Origin: Phycisphaerales bacterium Planc_01 | GTDB lineage: Bacteria; Planctomycetota; Phycisphaerae; Sedimentisphaerales; Anaerobacaceae | Reading direction: 5' to 3' | Assembly: GCA_001603075.1 (NCBI GenBank) | Contig: LVBB01000036.1 | Span: forward strand, 45,782 to 109,781 | DNA length: 64,000 nt | Part shown: positions 55,185-64,000 of the stretch, piece by piece | Position numbering within the stretch: the stretch's first letter is position 1 | How the letters are laid out: every line of letters starts with the position of its first letter | Program-made: the position numbers and the translations under genes | The notes under the pieces: generated by a model | What the model saw: the letters and a program-made list of their open reading frames with translations, nothing else | Database searches by the model: none | Told to the model about the DNA's origin: nothing

Positions 55185-56189
55185 TCAGGGGGCGAACACG
55201 TGAATTTCGTCGATCGCCTCGATCAGCACCGGCGGCATATGTTGATAGCGGGTGGCGCTGCGTTTGGCGTCGATGTCGCGATAGACGCGATCCACCTGCC
55301 CGGTCTCCAGCGACAGGATCGGCGCGATCTCTTCGGCGGCCATGCCATGGTTTTTGCCATAGAGGCAGACATCCAAGACATGATGCGGCACAGAGAAATA
55401 GAACTCTTCCTGATCCTGCGCCAACGAGTATGTATCGGTCGTCGGCGGGCGCCGGCAGATCTCTTCCGGCAGCCCGAGGAACTCCCCCATCTGGTAGACC
55501 TGCGTCTTGTAGAGGTGGGCGATGGGCTTGATGTCGGCGGCGCCGTCGCCCAGCTTCACGAAGAAACCCTGGTCGTACTCCTGTCGATTGGGCGTGCCCG
55601 TCACGGCGTAGTTGAGCCGATCGGCGTGAAAGTACTCGAGCATTTTGCGGATGCGCTGTTTGAAATTGCTGGCCGCAACGACCTGCAGGTATGCCTGAAC
55701 CGGCAGCCGGGCCTGCGTCCGTCGTCCATCGGGCGATTCGACCACCACCGAGAACACCCGCAGATGTTCGCCGGCCAGCAGCGAGGGCAATACGATCTTG
55801 CACTTGTACCCGCCGTCATATTCGGGAATCACGCTGCGGATCGCCTCATCGCGATAGCGGTAGCACCCGACCGTCTCAAGCATCTCGGTGATGTCATGGT
55901 GTTCGGCCTCGATACCCAGATGATCGACAATCAGCCGACTCAGCCTCAGCGTTTCCGCCGATGAGTCCTTCTCGGGCAGCAGAAGCCCGAACACCCGTTC
56001 GGCTCCCAGCGCCCGCACGCACAATGCGCCGACGACGCTGCTGTCGATCCCACCCGACAAGGCAACCACAACACCACGTCGTCGTAGGGTCTCGCGCACC
56101 GACTGCCGCAGTCGCAACGCAATCCGCTCCGACTCCCGCTCACAGTCCAGCCGAAGGCCGCTCCAGGAGGCCATGTCTTCCATCAGCAT
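55185..56189 (-). CDS. nadE: NAD synthase-like PP-loop amidotransferase
   Basis: A 334-aa protein with VALSGGIDSSVVGALC (PP-loop), an ammonia-dependent NAD synthase core (LLPEKDSS, GTPNRQEYDQGFFVKLGDGAADI and LYKTQVYQMG). It lacks the glutaminase domain. Inside a polysaccharide/fatty-acyl cluster it may activate another carboxylate with ATP instead of making NAD. The start overlaps the AMP-ligase stop by seven bases, so translation is coupled. A house-keeping nadE cannot be excluded. Confidence 0.8.
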   Translation of the reverse strand: MLMEDMASWSGLRLDCERESERIALRLRQSVRETLRRRGVVVALSGGIDSSVVGALCVRALGAERVFGLLLPEKDSSAETLRLSRLIVDHLGIEAEHHDITEMLETVGCYRYRDEAIRSVIPEYDGGYKCKIVLPSLLAGEHLRVFSVVVESPDGRRTQARLPVQAYLQVVAASNFKQRIRKMLEYFHADRLNYAVTGTPNRQEYDQGFFVKLGDGAADIKPIAHLYKTQVYQMGEFLGLPEEICRRPPTTDTYSLAQDQEEFYFSVPHHVLDVCLYGKNHGMAAEEIAPILSLETGQVDRVYRDIDAKRSATRYQHMPPVLIEAIDEIHVFAP

Positions 56190-57787
56190 CTTGACTCCTC
56201 TCCCTTGACCGTTTGCAGTTCTCGTTTGTTCACCTTGCCGTGGGCCGTTCTGGGCAAGGCCGGAACCAGCTCAACATACTTGGGCACCATGAAGGGCTCG
56301 AGCCGGCGCGCGCAGTGCCTGAGCACATCTTTCTCGCTCAGGCCGTCGCCTCGGCCGACGACGAACACCTTGATGGCCTGCCCGAGAATGTCGTCCGGCA
56401 CAGGCACCACCGCCGCTTCCGCGACGCCGTCCAATTCACAGATGGTGTTCTCCACCTCCTTCGGACTGACGCGCTCGCCCCTCGTCTTGATCATGTCGTC
56501 CTTTCTTCCGAGAAAGTAGAGGAACCCCTCCTGGTCCATCCGGAAGTAGTCGCCCGAATACAGCCATCGCGAGGCCGGATACGGGCCGGATCGATAGGTT
56601 TTGTCCGTCATGACCGGATCCCGCCAGTAGCCCTGCATGACGTTCGACCCGCGAATCACCAGTTCGCCCACCTGGCCGGCGGGGACCGGATCCCCCTGTT
56701 CGTCCACCACAGCCACCTCGCAGTTCGGCATGGCTTTGCCGACGGACCCGGGCCTGCGCGCAAGCTCCTCGGGCTCCAGATAACCGACGCGTTTGCACTC
56801 GGTCAGACCGAACATCGAGAACAGCTTCACATGCGGTAGCAACTGCTGAAGGCTGCGAATGTGCTGAACGGGCAATGCCGCACCCGTGTTGGTCAGGTAG
56901 CGAAGGCAGCTCAGGTCGTAGCCGGAAAGGTCCCGCATCTTCAACAGCATGGCCACCATCGTCGGCACGATGGGAAAGCCCGTCACCTTCTCTTCGGCGA
57001 TCCGCGTCAGGATGTTGTGGAGATAGACAAACGACGACTCCAATATCACTGTCCCTCCGAACATCATCGCCATAATCACCTGATACAGGCCATAATCGAA
57101 GGACAACGGCAGCGCATCGAGCACGACATCATCCGGACTGTTCCCAAGGAACTGAATGATGCTTCGCGCCGCCGAGATCACGTTGTGGTGCGTGGACATC
57201 ACCCCTTTGGGGTCCCCTGTGGTCGCGGATGTATAGATCAGGGCCGCCAGGTCGATGTCGATCGTGCGCGGCAGACCGGTCCCGGCCGTGGAAAGAAAAC
57301 CGTCTTCATCGGACGAGTCGGAGAAGATCGAACTCCAAAGGGTCCCGGACAGGTCGCAGGACATCTCGGTCTCGCTGTCCGATGCAAGCCATACCACGTG
57401 GACGCCGTGGCACGAATCGGCCAGGGCTTCTGCGACAAGGGCCCTCTGGGAAGACCTGGCAACCAGAACGCGGGCCTGCGAGTTATCAAGAACATACTGC
57501 AGACGTCGCGCCTTCGTGTTGCCGTCCAGGATCACGAAGACCCCGCCGGCCTTGAGCGTTCCATAGAGGCCCACCACCGTCTCAGGGCAGTTGCCCAGCA
57601 GGATCACCACCCTGTCCTGCCGCTCGACTCCCAGACTCTGCAGCGCACAGGCAAAACGGTTCGAACAGGCTTCCAATCTTCCGTAGGTCCAACGATCGCC
57701 ACCACAGACGATAGCGTCCTTGTCAGGATACCGCCGGGCCGAACGAGACAGCCACTCGTGAACCAGGGTTGGGTCAAACTCCATCAC
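56183..57787 (-). CDS. AMP-forming acyl/aryl ligase (ANL family)
   Basis: A 534-aa adenylating enzyme with LIYTSATTGDPKGVM (P-loop), SMFGLTECK, SGDYFRMDQEGFLYFLGRKD and the C-terminal catalytic Lys in TAHGKVNKREL. It activates a fatty or amino acid with ATP for transfer to CoA or a carrier. With an acyl carrier protein gene three kb away, loading onto that ACP is plausible. Such ligases are found in exosortase/PEP-CTERM polysaccharide loci, but no exosortase is visible here. The start has AGGAG eight bases upstream. Confidence 0.9.
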   Translation of the reverse strand: MMEFDPTLVHEWLSRSARRYPDKDAIVCGGDRWTYGRLEACSNRFACALQSLGVERQDRVVILLGNCPETVVGLYGTLKAGGVFVILDGNTKARRLQYVLDNSQARVLVARSSQRALVAEALADSCHGVHVVWLASDSETEMSCDLSGTLWSSIFSDSSDEDGFLSTAGTGLPRTIDIDLAALIYTSATTGDPKGVMSTHHNVISAARSIIQFLGNSPDDVVLDALPLSFDYGLYQVIMAMMFGGTVILESSFVYLHNILTRIAEEKVTGFPIVPTMVAMLLKMRDLSGYDLSCLRYLTNTGAALPVQHIRSLQQLLPHVKLFSMFGLTECKRVGYLEPEELARRPGSVGKAMPNCEVAVVDEQGDPVPAGQVGELVIRGSNVMQGYWRDPVMTDKTYRSGPYPASRWLYSGDYFRMDQEGFLYFLGRKDDMIKTRGERVSPKEVENTICELDGVAEAAVVPVPDDILGQAIKVFVVGRGDGLSEKDVLRHCARRLEPFMVPKYVELVPALPRTAHGKVNKRELQTVKGEESRC

Positions 57788-57824
57788 CGGTGTATCTCCT
57801 GTCCATCAAGTCTCATCATATCCA

Positions 57825-59873
57825 CTATACCGATGGCCTGTTCCCTCCGTCCGACAGACTCGATACGGGAATCTGTCGCACGGAGCCACGATCGATCTGG
57901 CGAATGGCCGTTCGGCCCCGCCGGTCAAACGTCAGGTTGGCCCGCACCGGCGCGACAGCGTCGGCGCGGAACTGTTCGACAAACAGACGATGGACAATCT
58001 GGGTGGACAGAACGCCCGCCAGCGCCATGCCGTCCACCTCGCTGGCACGATCCACCGTCTGAAACTTGCCCAGAAGCCTGGCCACCTTGGCGGCATCGAA
58101 GAGCCCGGCGGATTCGATCGCGCTGCGCCCGAGCAGCTCTCGAACACCATCGCCCAGAAGGCAATCGACGATCGGCGCCCGGTACGGCTGTTTGCGGCGG
58201 TTGCACACACTCTCCGGCAGCACCGGAGCCAGGACCTTCTTGAGAAGGTGCTTCTCGTTGAGGCCGAGGATCTTCCAGTGGGAAGGAACCCTCGACATAA
58301 ACTCGATGACGCGATAGTCCAGGAACGGCACACGAATCTCCACGGAATGGGCCATGGCCACCCGGTCGCCCTGAGACGACAGAAGGTAATTGCTCAAGAA
58401 GATCTTCATCTCGAGGTATTGCGCTTTGGCCACCGCATCGAGCCGATGGAATCCCTCCGGCAGACTCGCTCGGACCGGCGCGTATGGATCGCATTGGCCA
58501 ACGGCCGCCCTGAGGTCAGGTGAGAAGAATGTCTTGATCCTGCTGGTATTCTGCCAGCGAATCATGTGCGAGAAAAGCGGATCGTGAACCTGGTCCAGGC
58601 CATTGCCGAAAAACGAGGTCAGGAACGACTTCGCCCGCTGGTCGCGGAAGACATAGCCGTAGAGTTGCCCGACCAGAGCACCCCGCGCGGCGGAATCAGG
58701 CTGCCGAGCCCAGAACCGCCGGACCTTGGCTTCCTTGAAGATGTTGTACCCGCCAAACACCTCATCGGCTCCTTCGCCGGTGAGGACAACCTTCAGGCCG
58801 CTGTCCCGCACCGCCTTCGACAGCATCAGCAGAGGCACGGGCGCCGTGCGCAGGACCGGCTTCTCGGCATGCCAGAGCATCTCGGCAAATGAAGTCCCGA
58901 TCGCGGCCGCCGACGCGCGGACTTCCCGATGATGGGTACCGAGACACTTCGCCATCGTCTGCTGGTGCGAGCCCTCATCGAAGGCTTCCTGATCGAAGCG
59001 AATCCCGAACGTGCTCAGATCGGCGTTGAATCGTCCGGCCGTCAGTGCGGCGATGCCCGAGGAATCCAGTCCGCCACTCAGGTAGCAACCCACCGGGACG
59101 TCGGCGCGCAGGCGGAGGCGCACCGCATCGGTCAGAAGATCGCCGACCGTCTCGGCAATCTCGTCCACCGGCCGGTCGATCTGATCCGAACGAGGCCAGA
59201 CGGGAACATCCCAATACCGGTGTGTGGTAACGTTGCCCTTGGAAACCTCCATGTAGTGGCCTGGCGGCAATTCGCAGATGCCCTGGAAAACAGTGCGTCC
59301 CGGCAGGACCGTCCAGAATGTGAACACCTGATCCAGCGCCTCCGGATCGATCCGACGAGGCACCCACGGAACCGTGAAGATGGCCTTGATTTCGGACGCA
59401 AAGATGAGGCGACCATCATGCACCGTATAGTGCAGCGGCCGAATCCCCACTCGGTCGCGTGCCAGGAACAGTTCCTGACGGCGGCTGTTCCAGATCGCGA
59501 AGGCGAACTGGCCATTGAGTCGTTCCAGGCACGCCGGACCTTCCTGTTCGTACAGATGGAGCAGGACCTCCGTGTCCGATGACGTGTAGAAGCAATGGCC
59601 CTGTCGCTCCAGTTGCGCTCGCAATTCGGGATAGTTGAAAACCTCCCCGTTGTAGACGATCCAGAGCGTCTGGTCCTCGTTATGGATCGGCTGGCCCCCG
59701 CCGGCGAGGTCGATGATGCTCAGCCGCACATGCCCCAGACCGGCCCAGTCGTCCACGTAGATCCCCGCCTCGTCCGGACCACGATGACGGATCGCCCCCG
59801 TCATCCGCGCCAACGTCTGGACGTCGATGTCCCTTGCGGTTTCAAGATTGCAGATTCCGACGATCCCGCACAT
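57825..59873 (-). CDS. asparagine synthase-like amidotransferase
   Basis: A 682-aa AsnB-type enzyme. The glutaminase Cys2 follows the start Met directly (MCGIVGIC), the glutaminase marks RHRGPDEAG and YNGEVFNYPELR are present, and the synthetase PP-loop is YLSGGLDSSGIAAL. I use the ATG at 59871-59873; a longer frame would place Cys at position 34, which would block activity. Amidates a carboxylate in the polysaccharide or peptide precursor, or makes asparagine. Similar amidotransferases are characteristic of XrtA/PEP-CTERM-type polysaccharide clusters. It is followed by the AMP-ligase 38 bases away. Confidence 0.92.
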   Translation of the reverse strand: MCGIVGICNLETARDIDVQTLARMTGAIRHRGPDEAGIYVDDWAGLGHVRLSIIDLAGGGQPIHNEDQTLWIVYNGEVFNYPELRAQLERQGHCFYTSSDTEVLLHLYEQEGPACLERLNGQFAFAIWNSRRQELFLARDRVGIRPLHYTVHDGRLIFASEIKAIFTVPWVPRRIDPEALDQVFTFWTVLPGRTVFQGICELPPGHYMEVSKGNVTTHRYWDVPVWPRSDQIDRPVDEIAETVGDLLTDAVRLRLRADVPVGCYLSGGLDSSGIAALTAGRFNADLSTFGIRFDQEAFDEGSHQQTMAKCLGTHHREVRASAAAIGTSFAEMLWHAEKPVLRTAPVPLLMLSKAVRDSGLKVVLTGEGADEVFGGYNIFKEAKVRRFWARQPDSAARGALVGQLYGYVFRDQRAKSFLTSFFGNGLDQVHDPLFSHMIRWQNTSRIKTFFSPDLRAAVGQCDPYAPVRASLPEGFHRLDAVAKAQYLEMKIFLSNYLLSSQGDRVAMAHSVEIRVPFLDYRVIEFMSRVPSHWKILGLNEKHLLKKVLAPVLPESVCNRRKQPYRAPIVDCLLGDGVRELLGRSAIESAGLFDAAKVARLLGKFQTVDRASEVDGMALAGVLSTQIVHRLFVEQFRADAVAPVRANLTFDRRGRTAIRQIDRGSVRQIPVSSLSDGGNRPSV

Positions 59874-59928
59874 ATACCTATGACCTCGCCACCGCCGACC
59901 CGATAGGCTCCGATCCGTCCACAGGCAT

Positions 59929-60900
59929 CTACCGCTGGCCCTCAAGCCAGTTCTGTCCCAGCAGTGCAAGATCGGAGAGATTCACGTGTCCGTCGCCGTC
60001 GAGATCGGCGATACCGGCCTGCCCTGCCGCACCCGACCATCCGGCCAGCCTCGCAAACAGCCACCAGGCCGCGTACGCCTTCTGATTCGCATTCAGCGGC
60101 TCGCTGTGCGAGGAACTACACTGGTACCAGTCCACACCGACGACGTGACTGTCCTGCCACTCTTTGGCCCAGTTTCCCAAGCGAGGCCCCGTCCGCGATG
60201 CGTAGTAGTCGCAGTTATCACGGACCGAGGAGAAATATACACCGTCCGGATTGTGGCTTTCGATATGGGCGAAATCGTACAGTACTTTGTTATTCGCTTT
60301 GCAGTAGTCCCTGATGATCTGGTTGGCCGCCTTGATGTTGGGGTTGTCTTCACGGTCTACGGTTCCCGTCATGTAGACGAATGTAACATGCGGGTACTCC
60401 GCCTCAAGCTGGGTCATTGGACCAAGATACTCCGTTATCAATGTCCCGGTGGCGTACTTGGCACCGACCGTCCTGCACCAGGCCCACATGATGACATTCA
60501 TACGTGCGTTCTGCGGATTGTCGAGGTAGGCCCTCGTATTGTCGACCCACTGGGGATAGTAGCCAAGGTCTCCGGACATGGCGTAGTCGTGCAGAGTCAG
60601 CGCGCCGCCGGCGCCGCTGCTGTTCCAGGCAAAGATATCCCTCGCCAGTGAGAGCCCTCTTCCACCACCGTTCGCAAAGGCCACCAGCCCGGTCATCCCC
60701 TCAGTAATCTGCGCGCCATGCGAAGTGTGTCCATAGGCGATGCGCAGCGACGTCTTGACCCGCAGAATCGCCCACTCGGGTATTTGCGTGATATCGGTAC
60801 ACGCATGGTCGATCAAAATTGACTCACTGCGCAAGGCCCAACCACAACTGTTGAAAATACAGGCAGCCACCATGCACACAACGAGTTGTTTGTAGCTCAT
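59929..60900 (-). CDS. exported SGNH-like protein with C-terminal dockerin-type repeat
   Basis: A 323-aa exported protein. A signal peptide (MSYKQLVVCMVAACIFNSC) is followed by the GHTSHGAQITEGM motif, VIMWAWCRTVG, VTFVYMTGTVDREDNP, and the C-terminal ADLDGDGHVNLSDLALLGQN calcium-binding dockerin-type segment, common in planctomycetes. The GHxSxG and later blocks are shared with the 311-aa protein at 61442-62377. The hydrolase family is inferred from similarity to SGNH-type esterases; the active site was not verified. The ATG at 60900 has AAAGGAGG upstream. Confidence 0.75.
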   Translation of the reverse strand: MSYKQLVVCMVAACIFNSCGWALRSESILIDHACTDITQIPEWAILRVKTSLRIAYGHTSHGAQITEGMTGLVAFANGGGRGLSLARDIFAWNSSGAGGALTLHDYAMSGDLGYYPQWVDNTRAYLDNPQNARMNVIMWAWCRTVGAKYATGTLITEYLGPMTQLEAEYPHVTFVYMTGTVDREDNPNIKAANQIIRDYCKANNKVLYDFAHIESHNPDGVYFSSVRDNCDYYASRTGPRLGNWAKEWQDSHVVGVDWYQCSSSHSEPLNANQKAYAAWWLFARLAGWSGAAGQAGIADLDGDGHVNLSDLALLGQNWLEGQR

Positions 60901-60996
60901 GGTACTCCTCCTTTCATCATGCCGGATGGGATCAATACCCACATACACCAGTTGGACTCATGCCAATACGATGGACCGACGGGGGCCGCCGGCCGG

Positions 60997-61254
60997 TCAG
61001 GCGGTGACTCTCTCGGCCGTCTTCCGCGCCACGAAGTCTGAGAGCCTTCGCAACGTGCCGAGGTTCTCCGGGACCACCTCGCTGTCGGCGATCTCGATGC
61101 CGAACCTCTCCTCCACAAACGTGATGATCTCGAGAAACCCCGTCGAATCGAGAATCCCGCTTTCGTGAAGCGGCGTGTCGGCCTCCAGACCCTGCCCCTC
61201 CCCGAAGAGGATGTTCTCCACAATGTAGTCGCGAATCTCGTTCAGAATCTCCAT
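60997..61254 (-). CDS. acyl carrier protein
   Basis: An 85-aa carrier protein: helix I (EILNEIRDYIVENIL), GILDSTGFLEIITFVEERFG with the phosphopantetheine Ser in the DS motif, and a final LRRLSDFVARK helix. The ATG at 61254 has AAGGAGAG eight bases upstream; the longer frame (to 61476) has a Gly/Asp-rich leader that is not protein-like. It carries acyl or aminoacyl groups, probably loaded by the AMP-ligase of this cluster. Confidence 0.9.
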   Translation of the reverse strand: MEILNEIRDYIVENILFGEGQGLEADTPLHESGILDSTGFLEIITFVEERFGIEIADSEVVPENLGTLRRLSDFVARKTAERVTA

Positions 61255-61441
61255 ACTCCACTCTCCTTGCTTCCTTCCGATCGTACGCCGGACCCCTACC
61301 TGATCCGGATCACTGTCTTTCCCGCGGGCGGATGGTGCTTCGCCACCACCGCCCCCATCATCTTCTCTTCCGGGCGCTGCGACCCGTCGCCGTCCTGCAC
61401 CCATCGACCAGACCATTCCAGAGGCCGGCCGACGCCATCCG

Positions 61442-62377
61442 TCACCGGCCTGCCTCCGCAAGCTTCGCCAGTTCAATCAACAACTGCTCGGCCACATGAC
61501 GACGCCCCTGTGCATTGAGATGCCCTCCATCATCTGTGTACGACGGCACAAGAACGGGTACCTCATGGCCCTTCCATGACACGAACCACTGCGCCCCGTC
61601 CGGGCCGGTGCTCTCGTATCCGGCCAGATCGAACAGGAGGTTGCCTGCCGAAAAACGCTCACGCAGGAGATCGTTATAGCAGGCCCGCACACCGTTATCG
61701 TCAAGAACTGTGGCTCGACCAAGAACGCGCTTGAGATTCACCTTCAGAATGCCTTTCACGCTATCGGGCGGAGCACGCAGGGGGACCGTGAGATGGACGA
61801 ATGTCACATTGGGAAAGCGGGCGTTCAGTGCCTCCATCATCCTGACGTAGGCATCGAGAAGCGCCACAGGATCTGAGTCGCTTCGCACATCGACATAGCA
61901 GAACTTGAGAAAGGCAACGTCCACCTTGTCCCCCAGCCCATCCTCCAGGACCCGCCGGAACTCCGCGAGCTTCGATTCAGGCTCCCAATTTCGCCCTATG
62001 GGAGCGCACGCGAATACCGCGTCCGTGAGCTGACCAGCGTCTTTCGTCTCGACAATATGCACGTTCACCGCCGCGGATTCCGCCACAAGATCACGGATTC
62101 CGTCCATGATATTGCGTCCCACAGACTGATGTCCAAAGAACATGGTTCTCTGTCCCAAACGCGTCCAGGCTTCTGCAGGTACCTCACGCAAGTGTCGCAC
62201 AGGCACAACGCCGGCCTTTCGGCCTGTGCGCAGCGAAGTGCCCAGAACCAATACACCGATCACAATCACCGAAAGAACGACTATCGGCAGCAGTACCGCC
62301 ATCGCCTTCACCGGCAGCATCATCGCACGAGCACTCCTTTCTGAATGCTGAGTCACTGAATACGAATACGCGATCAC
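61442..62377 (-). CDS. membrane-anchored SGNH-like protein paralogous to the dockerin protein
   Basis: A 311-aa protein with one N-terminal membrane helix (VKAMAVLLPIVVLSVIVIGV) and a periplasmic domain with TMFFGHQSVGRNIMDGIRDL, DVAFLKFCYVDVRSDSDP, FVHLTVPLRAP and DGGHLNAQGRRHVAEQL. It aligns by eye with the dockerin protein at GHxSxG and VTFVxxT. I use GTG at 62377, whose GTGA overlaps the acetyltransferase stop (translational coupling); an ATG at 62323 is the alternative. Proposed role is acyl or glycan modification at the surface. Confidence 0.75.
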   Translation of the reverse strand: MIAYSYSVTQHSERSARAMMLPVKAMAVLLPIVVLSVIVIGVLVLGTSLRTGRKAGVVPVRHLREVPAEAWTRLGQRTMFFGHQSVGRNIMDGIRDLVAESAAVNVHIVETKDAGQLTDAVFACAPIGRNWEPESKLAEFRRVLEDGLGDKVDVAFLKFCYVDVRSDSDPVALLDAYVRMMEALNARFPNVTFVHLTVPLRAPPDSVKGILKVNLKRVLGRATVLDDNGVRACYNDLLRERFSAGNLLFDLAGYESTGPDGAQWFVSWKGHEVPVLVPSYTDDGGHLNAQGRRHVAEQLLIELAKLAEAGR

Positions 62378-63156
62378 GGAGTCCCCTGCGGCTCCCGACC
62401 ATCCGCCGTACTGCCGGCCACGAACGCCCTTGCGTCCTGAGGCTCAGAGCCGACTGTGCTGCCTTGCGGATCACTCTGCGCCGCAGACGCACCGTTCATC
62501 TTGTACTCGAGCAGGCCGCTGTTGTCATAATCTCTGGCAATCACCCTTGCAGGGTTCCCCGCCACGAGGCAGCCCGCCGAAACATTCCGAGTCACAATCG
62601 ACCCGGCTGAGATCGTGACCCCATCTCCGATCGTTATGTCACCAACGACAACCGAGCCTGTCCCGATCCATACATTGTCCCCAATCGTGGCGCGACGACC
62701 TGCACCGCCGACCAACCCGACGCCAATCGTCACATTGTGAGTCACAGTGCAGTTCTTCCCTATCTTGTGCGGGCCCAGGTAAATGTTGCCAACATGACAG
62801 ATATGAAACCCAGGGCCAATCTCACTCTCCTCCCGCACCCCGACCTTGTGGATGAAACCAATGCCATGGTTCATTGCGAGGTAGATAACGCGGGCCATTC
62901 TGCCGATGATCCGATGTCTTGCTTGAAGACGCTGGGCAAACTGGCCAAACCTATAGACCGCGATACAATGCACCCCCATGTTGAACACAAGTACTCGTAT
63001 CTTCTGTGATACAGACGGAGTCTGCGTCTTACACAACACAACGTAGTATTTCTCCAAATCGATTTGAAATGCGCTTCGGCGGCGCTTGGGATGCCTGTCC
63101 ATCCTCTCCTCTAAAGCGGCAATGCCGACCCGGTCTTTGTCCGTGACATTCACCAT
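62374..63156 (-). CDS. hexapeptide-repeat acetyltransferase (CysE-like)
   Basis: A 260-aa protein with an N-terminal helical part and a left-handed beta-helix: GPGFHICHVGNIYLGPHKIG, HNVTIGVGL, TIGDNVWIGTGSVVVGDITIG, and AGNPARVIARDY. The shape is that of serine acetyltransferases, but O-acetylation of a sugar is equally possible in this cluster. The C-terminal ~45 residues are disordered. It overlaps the SGNH-like gene by four bases. Confidence 0.88.
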   Translation of the reverse strand: MVNVTDKDRVGIAALEERMDRHPKRRRSAFQIDLEKYYVVLCKTQTPSVSQKIRVLVFNMGVHCIAVYRFGQFAQRLQARHRIIGRMARVIYLAMNHGIGFIHKVGVREESEIGPGFHICHVGNIYLGPHKIGKNCTVTHNVTIGVGLVGGAGRRATIGDNVWIGTGSVVVGDITIGDGVTISAGSIVTRNVSAGCLVAGNPARVIARDYDNSGLLEYKMNGASAAQSDPQGSTVGSEPQDARAFVAGSTADGREPQGTP

Positions 63157-63356
63157 CGGGGTCTATCTCAATCCTGACAGGGCGGTGAGGATTGTCCTGT
63201 CACAAGCCCTCTATGCCTCCACAGGCGTCTCGGGCCGCTCGTGGAACAGGCACAGCCCCCCATCCTCTCAAATCGGGGTGGCCATGATGCCATTGCTGTT
63301 CCGCCCAGCATAATTCCGATGCACCGACTGCAAGACGTGTGAGAGCACGGAGCCCA

Positions 63357-64000
63357 TCATGGTTCGATCTCCGAGAGAGACCGTCTTTTCGATTCGACAA
63401 CTTCCGAGACCCACCGCCCAACCATAGAGGTATTGACGGCTTCACCACGATCGTCGGCACCCGCCTGTGATAATCCGAGACATCTGGCCAACAGCGAAGA
63501 GGAGGGCATCGGCAAATCCCCGAGCAGCCTCACATACAACCGGCTTCCGGAAAAGAGGACACTCCAGACGGTCAGCAACAGGAGCAGAACATCCAGTCTG
63601 CTCGATTGTCGTCGAATGTACCACATCTCCAATTCTCCCTTGTAGGGGGCAATTTCATTGGCATAGAACTCGTGCCCATTCGCACCAGATGCGGCCAGGA
63701 TGGACTCCTCGGCCCGGAAGACGATAGATCCTACGCCGGACAAACCAGGACACACGGTGACGATCTTGTTCTTCACATGTTCGGGGAAGACCTCAAAGTG
63801 CGGCCTGGCCTGCGGACGAGGCCCGATCAGACTCATGTCGCCGAGAAGCACGTTCAGCAACTGAGGGATCTCGTTGATCTTCGTGGCCCGCAGAAACCGC
63901 CCAAACGGTAAGATGCGGGGATCATCCTTCTTTGTCAACAAACCGCCGGCCATATTGGGACTGTCCCTGAGCATCGTGGCGAACTTGTAGAGCCCAAAGC
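63357..64000 (-). CDS. polyprenyl-phosphate sugar transferase (WcaJ/PglC-like), 5' end outside window
   Basis: The frame continues past the window edge upstream (residues FGLYKFATMLRDSPNMAGG at the junction). It has PRILPFGRFLRATKINEIPQ, LNVLLGDMSLIGPRPQARP and a C-terminal helical part. These are the bacterial sugar transferase marks. The catalytic region reads NEIPQ where many PglC-type enzymes have DELPQ; some members have this variant naturally. It probably starts exopolysaccharide synthesis by moving a hexose-1-phosphate to the lipid carrier, alongside the WecA-like enzyme. Confidence 0.88.
   Translation of the reverse strand, partial: FGLYKFATMLRDSPNMAGGLLTKKDDPRILPFGRFLRATKINEIPQLLNVLLGDMSLIGPRPQARPHFEVFPEHVKNKIVTVCPGLSGVGSIVFRAEESILAASGANGHEFYANEIAPYKGELEMWYIRRQSSRLDVLLLLLTVWSVLFSGSRLYVRLLGDLPMPSSSLLARCLGLSQAGADDRGEAVNTSMVGRWVSEVVESKRRSLSEIEP

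Noticed and set aside
1..64000. CRISPR array, insertion sequence or prophage
   Set aside because: No regularly spaced direct repeats, transposase motifs, integrase or phage structural genes were seen.

Overview
The window reads as a chromosomal segment of a GC-rich Planctomycetota bacterium, most likely Phycisphaerae-like. This is inferred from gene content, not from a marker-gene search. The pointers are Tat-signal sugar-isomerase-like and aldo/keto-reductase-like proteins, a DUF1080 protein, a secreted protein ending in a dockerin-type repeat, a pseudopilin-like protein, an FHA protein, and stand-alone rpsU and rpmH. There is no rRNA, CRISPR array, insertion sequence or prophage; one tRNA gene (Gly, CCC anticodon) is present.

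Layout. 1-16.5 kb is mostly minus-strand housekeeping: a truncated pilM-like gene, gpsA, a pseudopilin-like gene, hflX, a plus-strand rpsU with a palindrome in its leader, a Tat-secreted isomerase-like protein, a lactonase-type beta-propeller, an FHA protein, an orphan sugar ABC permease, a DUF1080 protein, murG/ftsW, a ParA-type ATPase and two small CBS-pair proteins. 16.9-31.1 kb is the striking accessory region, all on the plus strand: a small unknown protein, an 860-aa helical/TPR-like protein, a 1562-aa membrane-anchored vWA protein, a tubulin-like GTPase, an 896-aa membrane protein whose N-terminus looks like a degenerate copy of the tubulin-like domain, and a nucleoside deaminase whose start overlaps the preceding gene. 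31.1-36.8 kb is a MacAB-TolC-type export operon. 38.3-42.7 kb is a lexA-DUF72-dnaE operon behind a promoter that carries a clear inverted repeat (probable LexA operator); a macro-domain/alcohol dehydrogenase pair diverges from it. 44.5-50.4 kb holds tRNA-Gly, a broken secreted-protein gene, ptsP, rpmH, mtfA and truD. 50.8-64 kb has a solenoid G8-like secreted protein and then a surface-polysaccharide/lipid-linked biosynthesis cluster: a WecA/MraY-like transferase, PrmC-like, NadE-like, AMP-ligase, AsnB-like, two related SGNH-like proteins flanking an acyl carrier protein, a hexapeptide acetyltransferase and a truncated sugar transferase.

The best candidate for an undescribed system is 16.87-31.13 kb. 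The proposed picture is a periplasmic vWA sensor or adhesin on a single membrane anchor, coupled to a cytoplasmic tubulin-like GTPase, a membrane-embedded pseudo-tubulin partner, a helical scaffold and a deaminase. The gene order, spacing and motifs are visible in the sequence; the system-level function is inference.
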